64,000 bases of DNA from Salvelinus alpinus (GCF_045679555.1 NC_092115.1:33235596-33299595); one strand, 5' to 3'; shown: positions 46,494-63,474, numbered from the stretch's first letter. Notes: generated from the letters alone by a model not told the origin. Program-made: numbers and translations.

Positions 46494-47889
46494 CAGTGCA
46501 TTCGGAAAGTATTCAGACCTCTTGACTTTTTCCTCATTTTGTTAGGTTACAGCCTTATTCTAAAATATTCTACATACAATACCCCATAATGACAAAGCGA
46601 AAACAAGTTTAGACATTTGTATAATGTATAATTGAATGTATAATAAAAAAAAAACAGAAATACCTTATTTACACAGGTATTCAGACCCTTCGATATGAGA
46701 CTCGAAATTGAGCTCAGGTGCATCTTGTTTCCATTGATCATCCTTGATGTTTCTAAAACTTAATTGGAGTCCACCTGTGGTAAATTCAATTGATTGGACA
46801 TGATTTGGAAAGCCACACACCGGTCTATATAAGGTCCCACAGTTGACAGTTCATGTCAGAGAAAAAATCAAGCCATGAGGTCAAAGGAAATGTCCATAGA
46901 GCTTTGAGACAGGATTGTGTTGAGGCACAGATCTGGAGAAGGGCACCAAAAAAGTTCTGCAGCATTGAAGGTCCCCAAGAACACAGTGGCCTCCATCATT
47001 CTTAAATGGAAGAAGTTTGGAACCACCAAGACTCCTCCTAGAGCTGGCCGTCTGGCCAAACTGAGCAATCGGGGGAGAAGAGCCTTGGTCAGGGAGGTGA
47101 CCAAGAACCTGATGGTCACTCTGACAGAGCTCCAGAGTTAATCTGTGGAGATGGGAGAAACTTCCAGAAGAACAATTATCTCTGCAGCACTTCACCAATC
47201 AGGACTTTATGGTAGAGTGGAAGTCCTCAGTAAAAGACACATGACAGCCCAATTGGAGTTTGCCAAAAGGCACCTAAAGACTCTCAGACCATGAGAAACA
47301 AGATTTCTGATGAAACCAAGATTGAACTCTTTGGCCTGAGTGCCAAGCGTCACGTCTGGGGGAAACCTGGCACCATCCCTACGGTGAAGCATGGTGTTGG
47401 GAACATCATGCTGTGGGGATGTTTCTCAGGTGCAGGGATTGGGGGACTAGTCAGGATCGAGGGAAAGAAGAACGGAACAAAGTAGAGAGAACCTTGATGA
47501 AAACCTGCTCCAGAAAGCTCAGGACCTCCGACTGGGGCGAATGTTCACCTTCCAACAGGACAACTACCCTAAGCACACAGCCAAGACAATGCAGGAGTGG
47601 CTTCGGGACTAGTCTCTGAATGTCCTTGAGTTGCCCAGTCAGAGCCCAGACACAAACCCGATCGAACATCTCTGGAGAGACCTGAACATAGCTGCGCAGC
47701 GACGCTCCCCATCCAACCTGACAGAGTTTGAGAGGATCTGCAGAATGGGAGAAACTCCCCAAATACAAGTCATTATGTATTGTGTAGATTGATGGATTCT
47801 CAATCTACGCAATCCATTTTAGAATAAGGTTGTAATGTAAATAAAATGTGGGAAAAGTGAAGGGGTCTGAATACTTTCCGAATGCACTG
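46494..47889 (+). mobile_element. Tc1-like element, TSD TA
   Basis: Ends CAGTGCATTCGGAAAGTATT and AATACTTTCCGAATGCACTG with TA on both sides (46492-46493, 47890-47891); 1396 bp. It is the same family as 20756-22520 but with the normal, different sequences inside the two ends. The transposase is on the plus strand. Confidence 0.9.
46875..47765 (+). pseudogene. Tc1 transposase remnant
   Basis: Start at 46875 (MRSKEMSIEL, then stop). The helix-turn-helix region is open at 46917-47141 (RHRSGEGHQKSSAALKVPKN; GRLAKLSNRGRRALVREV). Later pieces contain [10 protein letters not shown] (first Asp), FQQDNYPKHTA-like (second Asp) and PDTNPIEHLW (Glu), so the triad is kept, but at least four stops or frameshifts (46905, 47140, 47290, 47483) break it. 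Confidence 0.85.
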
Positions 47890-49267
47890 TATGTTCATTG
47901 TTTTATTACTATTCATTCACCTTAATTTGTGTTTGTAACTGGCATTGGCTCTAAGAGAATCATCCACACACTAACCCTGGCATCCAATGTTAAAGAAAGG
48001 GCAGTGGCCTTACCTCCTGAACCCACAACGGCGCAAGTAGGGATGCAGAATGGGGATCTCAAGCATGGGCTAACAAGCCTGCACTCACTTCAATATTGAG
48101 TCGAGCACAATGGTACATTGTGTACAGAAATGCCAGTAGAGAGGACATAGAGAGATACAGAGGAGACACGCATAGAGAGGGAGAGGGAGCGATAGGGAGA
48201 AGACACAGGGGAGCCCAGCCTGCTGCCAGAGTGTGGCACATGACATAAGTTGTCCTCTGGCACAAGCAGCCTGCCCATACACTATGCATCTCTCCAAGTC
48301 AATTACCAGACTGAACGTAGCGCCTCTACAGGCCCGTAAGAACCTAGTGACAACATTGCGTCTCTCCCTCTTTTTGCAATGGAAAAAGATATTGATTTCT
48401 CCTCATAACCATTATGTTGAAATGAGACTGAAATGACTGTAATTGCAGTCCTATTCAGTGATGTCGATCATTTATGTGGCGTTATGGCAATTACTGTTTG
48501 CATTGTCAATGCTCTCAGGGTGATGCTGACACCGCCTATCAGGCTGATAATTAAACGAACATTAAAGGCAGTAAGGCCTACTCCTCCAGATTTTATTTCT
48601 CCTGGGGTAGTATGGACAAAGTGGTTTGTGTGCCAATCAAGGCACCTGTTTCTCTTCTTAACTTATTTTGTACATGCAATTAACCTTCAGTCACCCCCCC
48701 CCCCCCTCCCCCCACCACAGGTATTGATCACTATAGAACATCCTTGTCGAAGACAAGGCACTGCTGCTACTATAGTGCATAAAGCCCAATATATTTAAGT
48801 TTTTCATCACAGAACCAGTCATTTACTAGAGAGCAGAGTGAAAGTCAGTCAACCCCACCACCTGCATCTCTTATGAAGTGTTTTAATGTGGAATGTTGTG
48901 TTTATGGGGAAGCTGGGAGACTGTTTACTGGCTGTAGATCTGTACCTAAGTAAAGCCGGGTGTATAAACACATGTGCCTGAGACGCTAGTACGCCCTGGA
49001 ATGAACCCGCAGGTTGTTGGATTTCTCATGTATTCAACCACTGAGAGAAGCATAAACTGTAACAAATTTACAACGGTCACTTTTAGATTGCTTGAAGTAC
49101 AATGTGTCTGACTGACAATCTTCACTTTTGTTTCTCTGACAGTTTCAACGATTTATCTTGACACCTACGGTTTTGAATTTCAAATGTTGTTTTGTCATTG
49201 GGCAAATTGTGTCTCATTTAAGGAAGAAATGAATAAAATGCACAATGCACCTGGGTTATTACTATAG
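47890..49267. other. Intronic sequence, nothing recognised
   Basis: About 1.4 kb without recognised features apart from a C-rich run near 48696-48712. Confidence 0.4.
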
Positions 49268-49433
49268 CAGGGTTTCCCAAACTCCTTGGACACCCAGGGT
49301 TGCAGGTTTAGGTTTTTGCCCTAGCACTACACAGCTGATTCAAATAATCAACTCATCATCAAGCTTTCATAGTCTGAATCAGCTGTGTAGTGCTGGGACT
49401 TGGGGTCCTGAGGACTGAGTTTGGGAAACGCTG
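49268..49433. mobile_element. Short palindromic MITE
   Basis: CAGGGTTTCCCAAACTC at the left and GAGTTTGGGAAACGCTG at the right are inverted repeats 166 bp apart. The inner part is also palindromic (CACTACACAGCTGATT / AATCAGCTGTGTAGTG). Flanks TACTATAG and TACTACAT are only partly alike. Confidence 0.75.
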
Positions 49434-49472
49434 TACTACATACTGGAAGCTGGTAGGTTTATGCTCTATATC

Positions 49473-49630
49473 AGGGGTATTCAACTCTTACCTTACGAGG
49501 TCTGGAGCCTGCTGGTTTTCTGTTCTACCTGATAATGAATTGCACCCACCTGCTGTCCCAGGTCTAAATCAGTCCCTGGTAATAGTAGTGGAACTGGCTT
49601 CGAGGTCCAGAGTTGAGTTTGAGGGCTCTA
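49473..49630. mobile_element. Second short MITE-like element
   Basis: Begins CAGGGGTATTCAACTCTTAC and ends with AGAGTTGAGTTTGAGGGCTC, with weakly inverted ends. It is a type common in fish genomes. Lies 40 bp from the first MITE. Confidence 0.5.
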
Positions 49631-51055
49631 AAGTCTGGCTGCAAAGCTTCCTTTTTTATCAAAGCGATGTACTGTAGGGCTGCACGATATGCGATTGCAA
49701 TTTTTCTTCACGAAAATATTGAGATTTGCCTTGCAATATAGAGTCGATTAAAACACTTGGGTGAACTATTGGAATCATTAAAATAGAATGATTTACATGA
49801 ACCCTTTACACTTGTGGGAGTTGGCCTATATGAATATGGATAAATTGAAATGTTTCTTACAGAAGAAATAGGAAAAGCATGGTGGCAATTGAAAGGAACA
49901 GTTTGGAGATTATGGGAAACATTTTTGACCAAAGTTGAGGGCACATCAGTTCACTTGACACAAGACTGAATTCAAACATTACATTGTTGGTGTTATGTGC
50001 ATTTTTTTTACATTTACTGTACTTTTCGCTGCATATGTTGATCGCAAAATCTGAAAACACTCTTTTATACAGTCAGTAACATGATAAGAATATTCCTGGA
50101 AGATATGGGGTAGGTGCAACAAAAGAAAAAATGACACGGGTTGAGAGGAGAGGACTAACCGGTGTCTCCAAGTGGCCACACACCTCCAAAGTGTGCATAG
50201 TTCCCAAGTCATTTCAAATCACTTTTATAACTAAAAAGAGTCTTCAAATGTAAGGTGCTCTTTTTGAGCTCTCCTAGATGTGCCATTGAGGAACTAGAGC
50301 AAGCACACTTGGTTGTTTGGTTTGGAACACAACCCTGCATCCCCGCCTTCACACAATTACTGTTGTTGTTTACACAATCCAAAAACGGTCCATTATAAAT
50401 TGCAATCTGGGTCAGGTGGGCATAATTTGAAAGCTTGTTCTACTGCCAACATAGCTAAGTTATAAAATACGATATTACAGTGTTCGGCTTTAACAATGAA
50501 ATTCAGGGAAACAGATTATACTTTTGGTACGCATAGAAAGGAGTGATGAGTGCATAGAGGTGTGTGTACAGGAGAGAATTTTCTTCACAATAGACAAACA
50601 GGCTCATTCTGTTCAGAACAACCAAGGGTACGACGCCATGTCATCTTGTAACTGTACATCAAACATAGTGATTATAAACGTTGACAATGTACATGACATG
50701 AGTTTTTGATATGGAAATACCAAGTGCACATTTGGACTCAGTGTTTGGCCTGCTTGTAATGACATCAAAGCAGTATTTACTATAATCCTCAACGTCTCAT
50801 CTTTAAAAATACATAGTCCTCTTCATTTACAGGATTTCCAAACTCAGACAACAAAAAATGTGATGATGTTGCCCAATTAACGGGAGGGATGGAGGCAACT
50901 TCTTGTCTCGCGAGGTGCTCAAGTTCAGAACGGCTGTCAGTCAAAGTCCATACAGCGCTATGAAGTGCAGAACCAGACAAACAGGCTCATTCTATTCAGA
51001 ACAACCCAGGGTATGACGGCATGTCATCTCGTAACTGTACATCAAACATATTCAG

Positions 51056-51526
51056 GGTATATCTGATTACAACATATCTGATTACAAAACGTTTTAACTA
51101 ATCAGTTACGTTACCAGCTAAGATATTGTAATCAGGTTACAGATATATTTTTTAAACTACATCATTACTTCTTGGACTACTTTAAAATACAGAAGTGATG
51201 TTTGCAAAAAATATATACATTATGACACCTTTCTGTTTTCTCAATGACATTCAATTCAGCACTGGAAAAAGGCGCAAGTTTTAAGTGTGCTCCACCTGAG
51301 CGAGGCTGACCACAAGTAAGATACCGATACCACTATTATGACGCATCAAATGTTTGATGGATCCTTTTTGTCTTCTAATGCCTCTTAAGGTAAAAAATTA
51401 TCCAAAAGTAATTGAAAGTATTCAGATTATGTTACTGAGTTTGGGTAATCCAGATGTTACTAGTTACCTGTCCAAAATTGTAATCAGTAACTGTAATGGA
51501 TTACATTTAGAAAGTAACCTACCTAA
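51056..51526. mobile_element. Putative MITE nested in the hAT-like element
   Basis: Edges carry inverted GTAATCAG/GTTACGTTAC and AGTAACTGTAATGGATTAC motifs, and the copy splits the CATAGTGATTATAAA repeat block of its host. No coding capacity. Boundaries are approximate. Confidence 0.45.
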
Positions 51527-51797
51527 CCCTGAACATAGTGATCATAAATGTTGATACTGTATATGACATGAGTTTTATCATATGGAAATGTGAAGTGCAC
51601 ATTTGGACTTGCTTGTATGACATCAAAGCAGTATTTATTATAATCCTCAACGTCTTATCCTTCAAAACACATCGAGAATTTACAGCATTTCCCTCTCAGA
51701 CAACCCAAAATGTGAAAAAGTTGACCAATTAGTGGGAGGGATAGGAGCAACTTCAGTTCAGAATGGCTGTCAGTCAAAACCCATACAACGCAGTGAA

Positions 51798-52635
51798 GTC
51801 CATGCATCCTGTTTGCAATAAGGCACTAAAGTAATACTGCAAAAAAGTAGTCAAAACGATTCACTTTTTGTCCTGAATACAAAGTGCTGTTTGGGGCAAA
51901 TCCAACACATCACATTACTGAGTACCACTCTCCATATTTTCAAGCATAGTGGTGGCTGCATCATGTTATGGGTATGCTTGTAATCGTTAAGGACTGGGGA
52001 GTTTTTCTGGATAAAAAAATAAACGGAATTGAGCTAAGCACAGGCAAAATCCTAGAGGAAAACCTGGTTCAGCCTGCTTTCCACCAGACACTGGGAGATG
52101 AATTCACCTTTCAGCAGGACAATAACCTAAAACACAAGGCCAAATCTACACTGGAGTTGCTTACCAAGAAGACAGTGAATGTTCCTGAGTGGCCTAGTTA
52201 CATTTTTGACTTGAATCTGCTTGAAAATCTATGGCAAGACTTGAAAATGGTTGTCTAGCAATGATATCCAACCAATTTGACAGAGTTTGAAGAATTTTGA
52301 AAATATGAATGGGCAAACATTGTACAGACCAGGTGTGCAAAGTTCTTAGAGACTTGTGAAGGCTCCGTGCAGGATTTCGCCACAAACTTAACCAGAAAGA
52401 CATCTGTAATCGCTGCCAAAGGTGACTAACGTATCGACTCAAGGGTGTAAATGAGATATTTCTGTATTTCATTTTCAATAAATGTTCTAAAAACATGTTT
52501 TCACTTTGTCATTTGGGGGGTATTGTGTGTAGATGGGTGAGGAAAAAATATACATTTCATCCATTTTGAATTTGGGCTGTAACACAACAAAATGTGGAAA
52601 AAGTCAAGGGGTATGATTACTTCCTGAAGGTACTG
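51798..52635 (+). mobile_element. Tc1-like fragment, right end only
   Basis: The right end reads TGATTACTTCCTGAAGGTACTG followed by TA (52636-52637). A plus-strand frame at 51968-52258 gives the second half of a transposase: FTFQQDNNLKHKAKSTLELL with the second Asp block and an ending LNLLENLWQDLKMVV, with the catalytic Glu. The first half and left end are missing. Confidence 0.75.
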
Positions 52636-52712
52636 TAGATCTCTTATGATATAGATATCGCACATGTCAATATTGCAATTTCAATGTGAATTTGATTAAT
52701 TGTGCAGCCTTA

Positions 52713-56721
<4,009 letters not shown>

Positions 56722-58289
56722 CACTACCGGTCAACAGTTTTAGAACACCTACTCATTCAAGGGTTTTTCTTTATTTTACTATTTTCTAAATTGTAGAATA
56801 ACAGTGAAGACATCAAAACTATGAAATAACACATGGAATCATGTAGTAATCAAAAAAGTGTTAAACAAATCAAAATATATTTGAGATTCTTCAAATAGCC
56901 ACCCTTTGCCTTGATGACAGCTTTGCCTACTCTTGGCATTCTCTCAACCAGCTTCACCTGGAATGCTTTTCCAACAGTCTTGAAGGAGTTCCCACATATG
57001 CTGAGCACTTGTTGGCTGCTTTTCCTTCACTCTGCGGTCCAACTCATCCCAACCATCTCAATTGGGTTGAGGTCAGGTGATTGTGGAGGCCAGGTCATCT
57101 GATGCAGCACTCCATCACTCCTTCATGGTAAAATAGCCCTTACGCAGCCTGGAGGTGTGTTGGGTCATTGTCCTGTTGAAAAACAAATGATAGTCCCACT
57201 AAGCACAAACCAGATGGGATGGCGTATCGCTGCAGAATGCTGTGGTAGCCATGCTGGTTAAGTGTGCCTTGAATTCTAAATAAATCACAGACAGTGTCAC
57301 CAGCTAAGTACCCCCACACCATAACACCACCCCATCCATGCTTTACAGTGGGAACCACACATGCAGAGATAATCCGTTCACCCACACCGTGTCTCACAAA
57401 TCGGTTGGAACCAAAAATCTCCCATTTGGACTCCAGACCAATGGACAGATTTCCACCGGTCTAATGTCCATTGCTCGTTTTTCTTGGCCCAAGCAAGTCT
57501 CTTCTTATTGGTGTCCTTTAGTAGTTGTTTCTTTGCAGCAATTCGACAGTGGAGGACTGATTCACACAGTCTCCTCTGAACAGTTGATGTTGAGATGTCT
57601 GTTACTTGTGAACTGAACTCTGTGAATCCTATATTTGGGCTGCAATTTCTGAGGCTGGTAACTCTAATGAACTTATCCTCTGCAGCAGAGATAACTCTGG
57701 GTCGTCCATTCCTGTGGCGGTCCTCATGAGAGCCAGTTTCATCAAAGAGCTTAATGGTTTTTACGACTGCACTTCAAGAAACATTCAAAGTTCTTGAAAT
57801 TTTCCATATTGACTGACCTTCATGTCTTAAAGTAATAATGGACTGTCATTTCTCTTTACTTATTTGAGCTGTTCTTGCCATAATATGGACTTGGTATTTT
57901 ACCAAATAGGGCTATCTTCTGTATACCCCCCTACCTTGTCACAACACAACTGATTGGCTCAAACGCAATAAGAAGGAAAGAAATTCCACAAAGTAACTTT
58001 TTTAAGAAGGCACACCTGTTAATTGAAATGCATTCCAGGTGACTACCCTATGAAGCTGGTTGAGAGAATGCCTTGATGACAGCATTGCCAACTCTTGGCA
58101 AAGGGTGGCTATTTGAAGAATCTCAAATATATTTTGATTTGTTTAACACTTTTTTTTGGTTACTACATGATTCCATATGTGTTTTTTCATAGCTTTGATG
58201 TCTTCACTATTATTCTACAATGTTGAAAATAGTACAAATAAATAAAACCCTTGAATGAGTAGGTGTTCTAAAACTTTTGACCGGTAGTG
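56722..58289 (-). mobile_element. Tc1-like element
   Basis: Ends CACTACCGGTCAACAGTTTT and AAAACTTTTGACCGGTAGTG; TA precedes the left end, and a TG/TA microsatellite follows the right end. It is 1568 bp, the same length as the copy at 37949. The transposase is on the minus strand. Confidence 0.87.
57060..57885 (-). pseudogene. Tc1 transposase remnant
   Basis: The minus strand shows the N-terminal start block near 57880 (MARTAQISKEK-like), a broken DNA-binding region, and a readable piece 57397-57140 with [20 protein letters not shown] and SFVFQQDNDPTHLQA (second Asp). The catalytic Glu block (SPDLNPIE) is near 57060-57080. Stops and indels inactivate it. Confidence 0.82.
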
Positions 58290-58305
58290 TGTGTGTGTAT
58301 ATGTA

Positions 58306-58337
<32 letters not shown>

Positions 58338-58343
58338 CACACA
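58290..58343. repeat. (TG)n/(TA)n microsatellite
   Basis: GT-rich then (TA)n then (CA)n, at the right edge of the Tc1 copy. Confidence 0.9.
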
Positions 58344-59411
58344 CCTACATATATACAGAGCACTAAGAGACCCTGTGCTGTGTTAAATAAGTAGACCCTA
58401 CTGGCAAAACAACAATACATTATTCAAGGGGATCAACCACATGTACTCGGTATTTAAAAAAGCACCAACAAGGAACATGAAGGCAAATATGATTAAAGAT
58501 TGGAGCCAAAGCTTGGGTTGCATCCTAAGTTATTAATATCAATGACCTGCTCCTCTATAGCTTTGCGGGGCGATTAGAAAAGCTGTTACTATGGAGATTT
58601 GGGCACAACAAGGTCCTCCGAACTCTGCATTGAATGAGCAGCCATGTCACACAGACAGACTCTATTCTGATCACACTTTCTCTGAACACTGTGTTTTTGC
58701 CGTCCTTTTGTCTCCAGTGGAATACTATGCTCCGAGGCGGAACTTTCAATGCAAAAATGCACATGACAAAACTTGAGATTAAATGTAGGCCTATTGTCTC
58801 TGTGCAAATGGATCTTCTACGCTGCATATTCCGCAAAATAATATGCCAACTCTTCTCTCCATTTGAAAAAAAGGCTTAGAGACTATAGCTCAAATGCTCA
58901 ACTTGTTTTATTTATGCAAGAGGACAAGTTTGGATGATGAGGTGCTCCTCAGTGGCTGGTATAAGAGATGGAGAGAGCTGGCAGAAAAAGTGCAGTGTTC
59001 AGCAGGCTTTGCAGAAAACAGCTCTCAGAAGATGAGCTCTCCTCTATTTTCTGCCATCTCTCTCACACCTAGGCCAAACTGCTAGCCTCACAGAAAATAC
59101 TGTAAGGTTAAATGAAAGAGAGAATTATGACACTTGCATTAACACACAGTACAGATCAGTCTGCTCTGGTACAGCTCAGGAACAAGTGGCGTCATAACCC
59201 TTGGACTGAGTATAGTCAAAATATTTTTTGTTTTTCTTTCTGCATGAGGACATTGAGATCTTTTTTCATCTCAATTCTTTCAGGAATTGACCCTATTAGC
59301 CACCACTGTTTTATCATTCCTCTTATCTGACTGCAATTTGGGAGAGGGCTCAAGATTTTGCCAGCTGTGAACGTCTTACCATTTAAATCGTGTGTGTGTG
59401 TGTCATCATGT
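58344..59411. other. Intronic sequence, nothing recognised
   Basis: No repeat or exon recognised. Confidence 0.4.
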
Positions 59412-60315
59412 GTGGCTAGTAGGGCTGGGCGATATTGCCAAAATATATCACGGTATTTTTCTAATTGATGATGGTATTTTATGTTCTGAATAATAAAAAT
59501 TCTAAATTTGAGTAGTGTGACTCTACGATGGCAACGTGATTTTAATGGGTCTTTCGCCATTCCAATTGTTTTATACTGTTTAATTCAACTTCAACCTCAA
59601 AGAATATCCTGCATTTCCATACATTTCTGCATTTCCTGCACTAATTTGAGATAATTTACACACTGCCACGTAGGGCTCCATGATATGGGCCAAAAAACTA
59701 GGCCTTATTTTTAACCAAATTTTGCAATTGCAATTTGACTTGCGATGTAGATGAAAAACACTTGGGTGAACTGTTGGAATCATGTAAATAGAATGTTTAT
59801 TATAATTCTATAGTTAGAATATACTCTAAATAATAGTGGGCACTTTGAATACAGTGTTTGACATGACAACGAATGAAAATGCCAGGGAGGAGGAGTTGTT
59901 GTGATAGGGTAGGAACAAAAGTGATGGTCAGTGTTTGCTAGGGGACCCTATAATCTTTGGCTCCATTAAATGTTTCTTCATGTAGCCAACATGTTCATGC
60001 TTCATCTATTCTTCTTTGATTTAGAAGATACTATTGCACAAGCAACATGCTGATTTAGGCCTACACCAGCACTGGTATTAGCTAGCTACGTTTGTTTTGA
60101 TTTAGTACTGTACATTTATTAGCTAGCTAGCGATTAGCATTAGCAGCTAACTCTATTTAGCTAATACTTGCTAAGAAAAGACAAACTAGCTATTTGTAGA
60201 TGTCAGAAACAAACTAATAGTGTAATTATATAACGCTTGTGAATTTAAATTAAGAAGCAAAGTGAAAATAACATTGTCATCAACATTGTTGCATTTGCTG
60301 CGTAGAGTACCACAG

Positions 60316-61005
60316 TATGAGTCATAATACCCATAAAACCTAGTGGTCAAACAGGGAAATGGTTCCAATCGTTTTTCCACCATTTATTTTTCCCATAGGG
60401 GATTTTAGAAACACGTAAAATTAGGGCTGTGTTTCATGTAGGCTTACCCAGGTGTGACATTTTGATAACAGTGTAAATCTCTCTACAGTGACTTATCAAT
60501 ATATTTGCCTGTATTTACCCCCCCCCAAAACGAAATGCTAATGTGGCTATCATAAAGAACGACAAATGCCAAGATCTGGACGAGACTGCTGAATCAAGGC
60601 AAAGGTAATAATCTCTGGACTAGCTATCTAATGTTAGCTAAATGTAGTAATTAATAAAATGGCTACATTTCTTTCAATGGACAATTCTGTGAATTGTCTT
60701 GTGCAAGTTTTAAGTTGACTCAATACCTGTTATATACCTAGGTGTCAGCTAGAGGTCACGTGCAGGGATTTGTAGTTTTGCATGATGTCTACTTTGATGC
60801 CAATTAGCATTTTAAAATCTGAGAGTCAATTGATCTGAGTATGTTGATAAAAGTCACCTTGTCTGAGAGAGATTTATATGGTCACGCCAGGGTAAGCCTA
60901 CATGAAACACAGCCCTTATTTTGTGTTTCTAGTGTTTCAAATTTCCTATGGGAAAAATGAATGGTGGAAAAACCGCTAGGTTTTATGGGTATTATGATAC
61001 CGCCA
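60316..61005. mobile_element. Foldback element with about 170-190-bp inverted arms
   Basis: The left arm (60316-60505) and the right arm (60838-61005) are inverted: shared blocks are CATAATACCCATAAAACCTA, TTTTTCCACCATT, GGGCTGTGTTTCATGTAGGC and AAATCTCTCT. The loop of about 330 bp has no coding capacity. Such arms can form a hairpin in DNA or RNA. Confidence 0.75.
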
Positions 61006-61102
61006 CTGTAAGGCTCTATGGACCATGCAGACTGAATGCATGTGTCTTGTGGTCAAGCAACAACAAATGTGCTCCTTGTGTGGCAGTGGGTGGGGCTAGA
61101 TA

Positions 61103-62060
61103 CAGTGGGGCAAAAAAGTATTTAGTCAGCCACCAATTAAAAAGATGAGAGAGGCCTGTAATTTTCATCATAGGTACACTTCAACTATGACAGACAAAAT
61201 GAGAAAAAAAAATCCAGAAAATCACATTGTAGGATTTTTAATGAATTTATTTGCAAATTATGGTGGAAAATAAGTATTTGGTCACCTACAAACAAGCAAG
61301 ATTTCTGTCTCTCACAGACCTGTAACTTCTTCTTTAAGAGGGTCCTCTGTCCTCCACTTGTTACCTGTATTAATGGCACCTATTTGAACTTGTTATCAGT
61401 ATAAAAGACACCTGTCCACAACCTCAAACAGTCACACTCCAAACTCCACTATGGCCAAGACCAAAGAGCTGTCAAAGGACACCAGAAACAAAATTGTAGA
61501 CCTGCACCAGGCTGGGAAGACTGAATCTGCAATAGGTAAGCAGCTTGGTTTGAAGAAATCAACTGTGGGAGTAATTATTAAGAAATGGAAGACGTACAAG
61601 ACCACTGATAATCTCCCTCGATCTGGGGCTCCACGCAAGATCTCACCCCGTGGGGTCAAAATGATCACAAGAACGTTGAGCAAAAATCCCAGAACCACAC
61701 GGGGGGACCTACTGAATGACCTGCAGAGAGCTGGGACCAAAGTAACAAAGCCTACCATCAGCAAGGGCATTGAAGATGAAACGTGGCTGGGTCTTTCAGT
61801 TTGACCTCTGTCATTGCCAACAAAGGGTATATAACAAAGTATTGAGATTAACTTTTGTTATTGACCAAATACTTATTTTCCACCATAATTTGCAAATAAA
61901 TTCATTAAAAATCCTATAATGTGTTTTTCTGGATTTTTTTTCTCATTTTGTCTGTCATAGTTGAAGTGTACCTATGATGAAAATTACAGGCCTCTCTCAT
62001 CTTTTTAAGTGGGAGAACATGCACAATTGGTGGCTGACTAAATACTTTTTTGCCCCACTG
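61103..62060 (+). mobile_element. Internally deleted Tc1-like element, TSD TA
   Basis: Ends CAGTGGGGCAAAAAAGTATT and AATACTTTTTTGCCCCACTG, flanked by TA (61101-61102 and 62061-62062); 958 bp, whereas a full copy would be about 1.6 kb. The catalytic half of the transposase is missing. Confidence 0.9.
61451..61804 (+). pseudogene. Tc1 transposase, DNA-binding half only
   Basis: Open for 117 codons from [20 protein letters not shown]. Residues 1-55 hold the first helix-turn-helix ([20 protein letters not shown]), residues 62-67 the SGAPRK linker and 70-105 the second helix-turn-helix region ([20 protein letters not shown]). After [14 protein letters not shown] the frame ends at a deletion that removes every catalytic residue. 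If translated, it would be a DNA-binding fragment for Tc1 ends, which can act as an inhibitor; this is speculation. Confidence 0.88.
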
Positions 62061-62308
62061 TATGTGTGGAAAGTAGCATGGGAAGAGAGAGCGGAGAGGG
62101 ATGACTCCAGTAGAGTATAAACAATAAAAATGGATGTTACACGTAGCATATCACATTCAACAAACCACATTCAAATACCGTAGCATATCACATTCAACAA
62201 ACCACATTCAAATACCGTTATAGAAGGTAAAGTAATAACCCAAACCCGTCCGTGCATCAAAACCGTTATATAGTCAAATACAGTATACCGCCCAGCCCTA
62301 GTAGCTAG

Positions 62309-63474
62309 TTGGGGTGGAGAGAACACCATTAATGCTTGTAGTATTTGTACAGAGCCCTGGAGCTCTGGCGTACCGTAGGTGAGTGAGAGTTGGTTTGGGG
62401 ATTATCTGTTCCTCAGCTTTGAAAACAAAGGGGTGAGGGTCAAATCAAATAGACCCTGAAGGAGGGCCAGATGTCTGGTTGAGGGAAGCCATCTGACAGA
62501 CGGACAGCTCAATTTACAGACAGTATCTGGACATGCAGACTGAGGTTGAACAACATTAGCCTCCTGTGTCAATGCAAATCCTCGGAGTGTCATAGTTTGC
62601 CAGTTTGTCTGATGTGAACCAGAATCATAGTGAAATGCACTCAGTCAGTAGTACATGTAGGGGTGTGCGTAGTAGGAAATGTTGAATAGTAAAGCAAAAG
62701 AAACCCCACCCAAAGCACAAGCTTGCCTATTAAAGGCCTAACATTTATTTTGTACCAACGTTTCGACCTCACAGCCTTCTCCATTCATAGCTGTTCTTGC
62801 AGGAGGTAGGATCTGCCTAGCTGTCAGTCTGAGTAGGAATGTGCATCTTCCATGTGCTCACTATCCATAAATAGAGATTCACAAATATTGAGATATCTGC
62901 ATCTGTATGTGCATCTCTGTCTTTATAACTGTGTTTGAGGACAGTGCGAAGCCGCTGGTGAGTGGTAGCAAGGTGCGGCTGTCTGTTATGTAACCGGCAA
63001 GAAAGGATTTGGCCATCTCCTGACATCCCCCTCCCTTCCTCGCCTGCCTGCCTGGGTGGAAGGAAGGCTGTTTAGTGCGAAGCCCTGAGGGGTTTGATGA
63101 ATAGGATGTAATGGGGGTTTGGATTGGTTGGGGGGAGGTTGAGTGTGGGCAATAGAGGAGTCTGCCGCCTCAGCAGCCCTCCCCTCCCCTCACCCCCTCA
63201 ACCTAGTTGCCTGACAGGGCCAATTCACACACCACTTCCACTGCTAACAACCCCCTCCTTGCACACTCTCTCTCTTGCTATCTCTCTCGCTCTCTCTCGT
63301 TTTTATCTCTAGCTCCCTCTCTCTCCTCTCTCTCCTCTGTAATCGCTCCCCTATCACACTGACTAGTGTTGGTATGACTCCCCTTTGTTTGCAGCCCTCC
63401 CAGACACCCCATTCCTGACAAAGAAATGTGATCTTGTCAGACAGGCTACTGCCACCCTATCTGAGGACAGATCA
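62309..63474. other. Intronic sequence with a CT-rich patch
   Basis: No exon recognised. A pyrimidine-rich stretch lies at 63262-63345 (CTCTCTCTC and CTCCCTCT variants). Confidence 0.4.

Larger units (their letters stand above)
49675..52712. mobile_element. hAT-like element with internal repeats, degenerate 8-bp TSD
   Basis: The ends TAGGGCTGCACGATATGCG and ATTAATTGTGCAGCCTTA are inverted, and the flanks ATGTACTG (49667-49674) and ATGTACAG (52713-52720) match at 7 of 8. Inside, a segment with CATCAAAGCAGTATTTA and TATAATCCTCAACGTCT occurs near 50760 and 51620, and another (CAAACAGGCTCATTCT) near 50596 and 50978. A foreign piece at 51056-51526 and a Tc1 fragment at 51798-52635 are nested. No own transposase was recognised. 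Confidence 0.65.
59420..62300. mobile_element. hAT-like element with nested foldback and Tc1, TSD near GTGGCTAG
   Basis: Ends TAGGGCTGGGCGATATTGCC and ATACCGCCCAGCCCTA are inverted. The flanks GTGGCTAG (59412-59419) and GTAGCTAG (62301-62308) match at 7 of 8. A foldback element (60316-61005) and a deleted Tc1 (61103-62060) are nested. The right end repeats CATATCACATTCAACAAACC twice (62147 and 62187). No transposase of its own. Confidence 0.65.
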
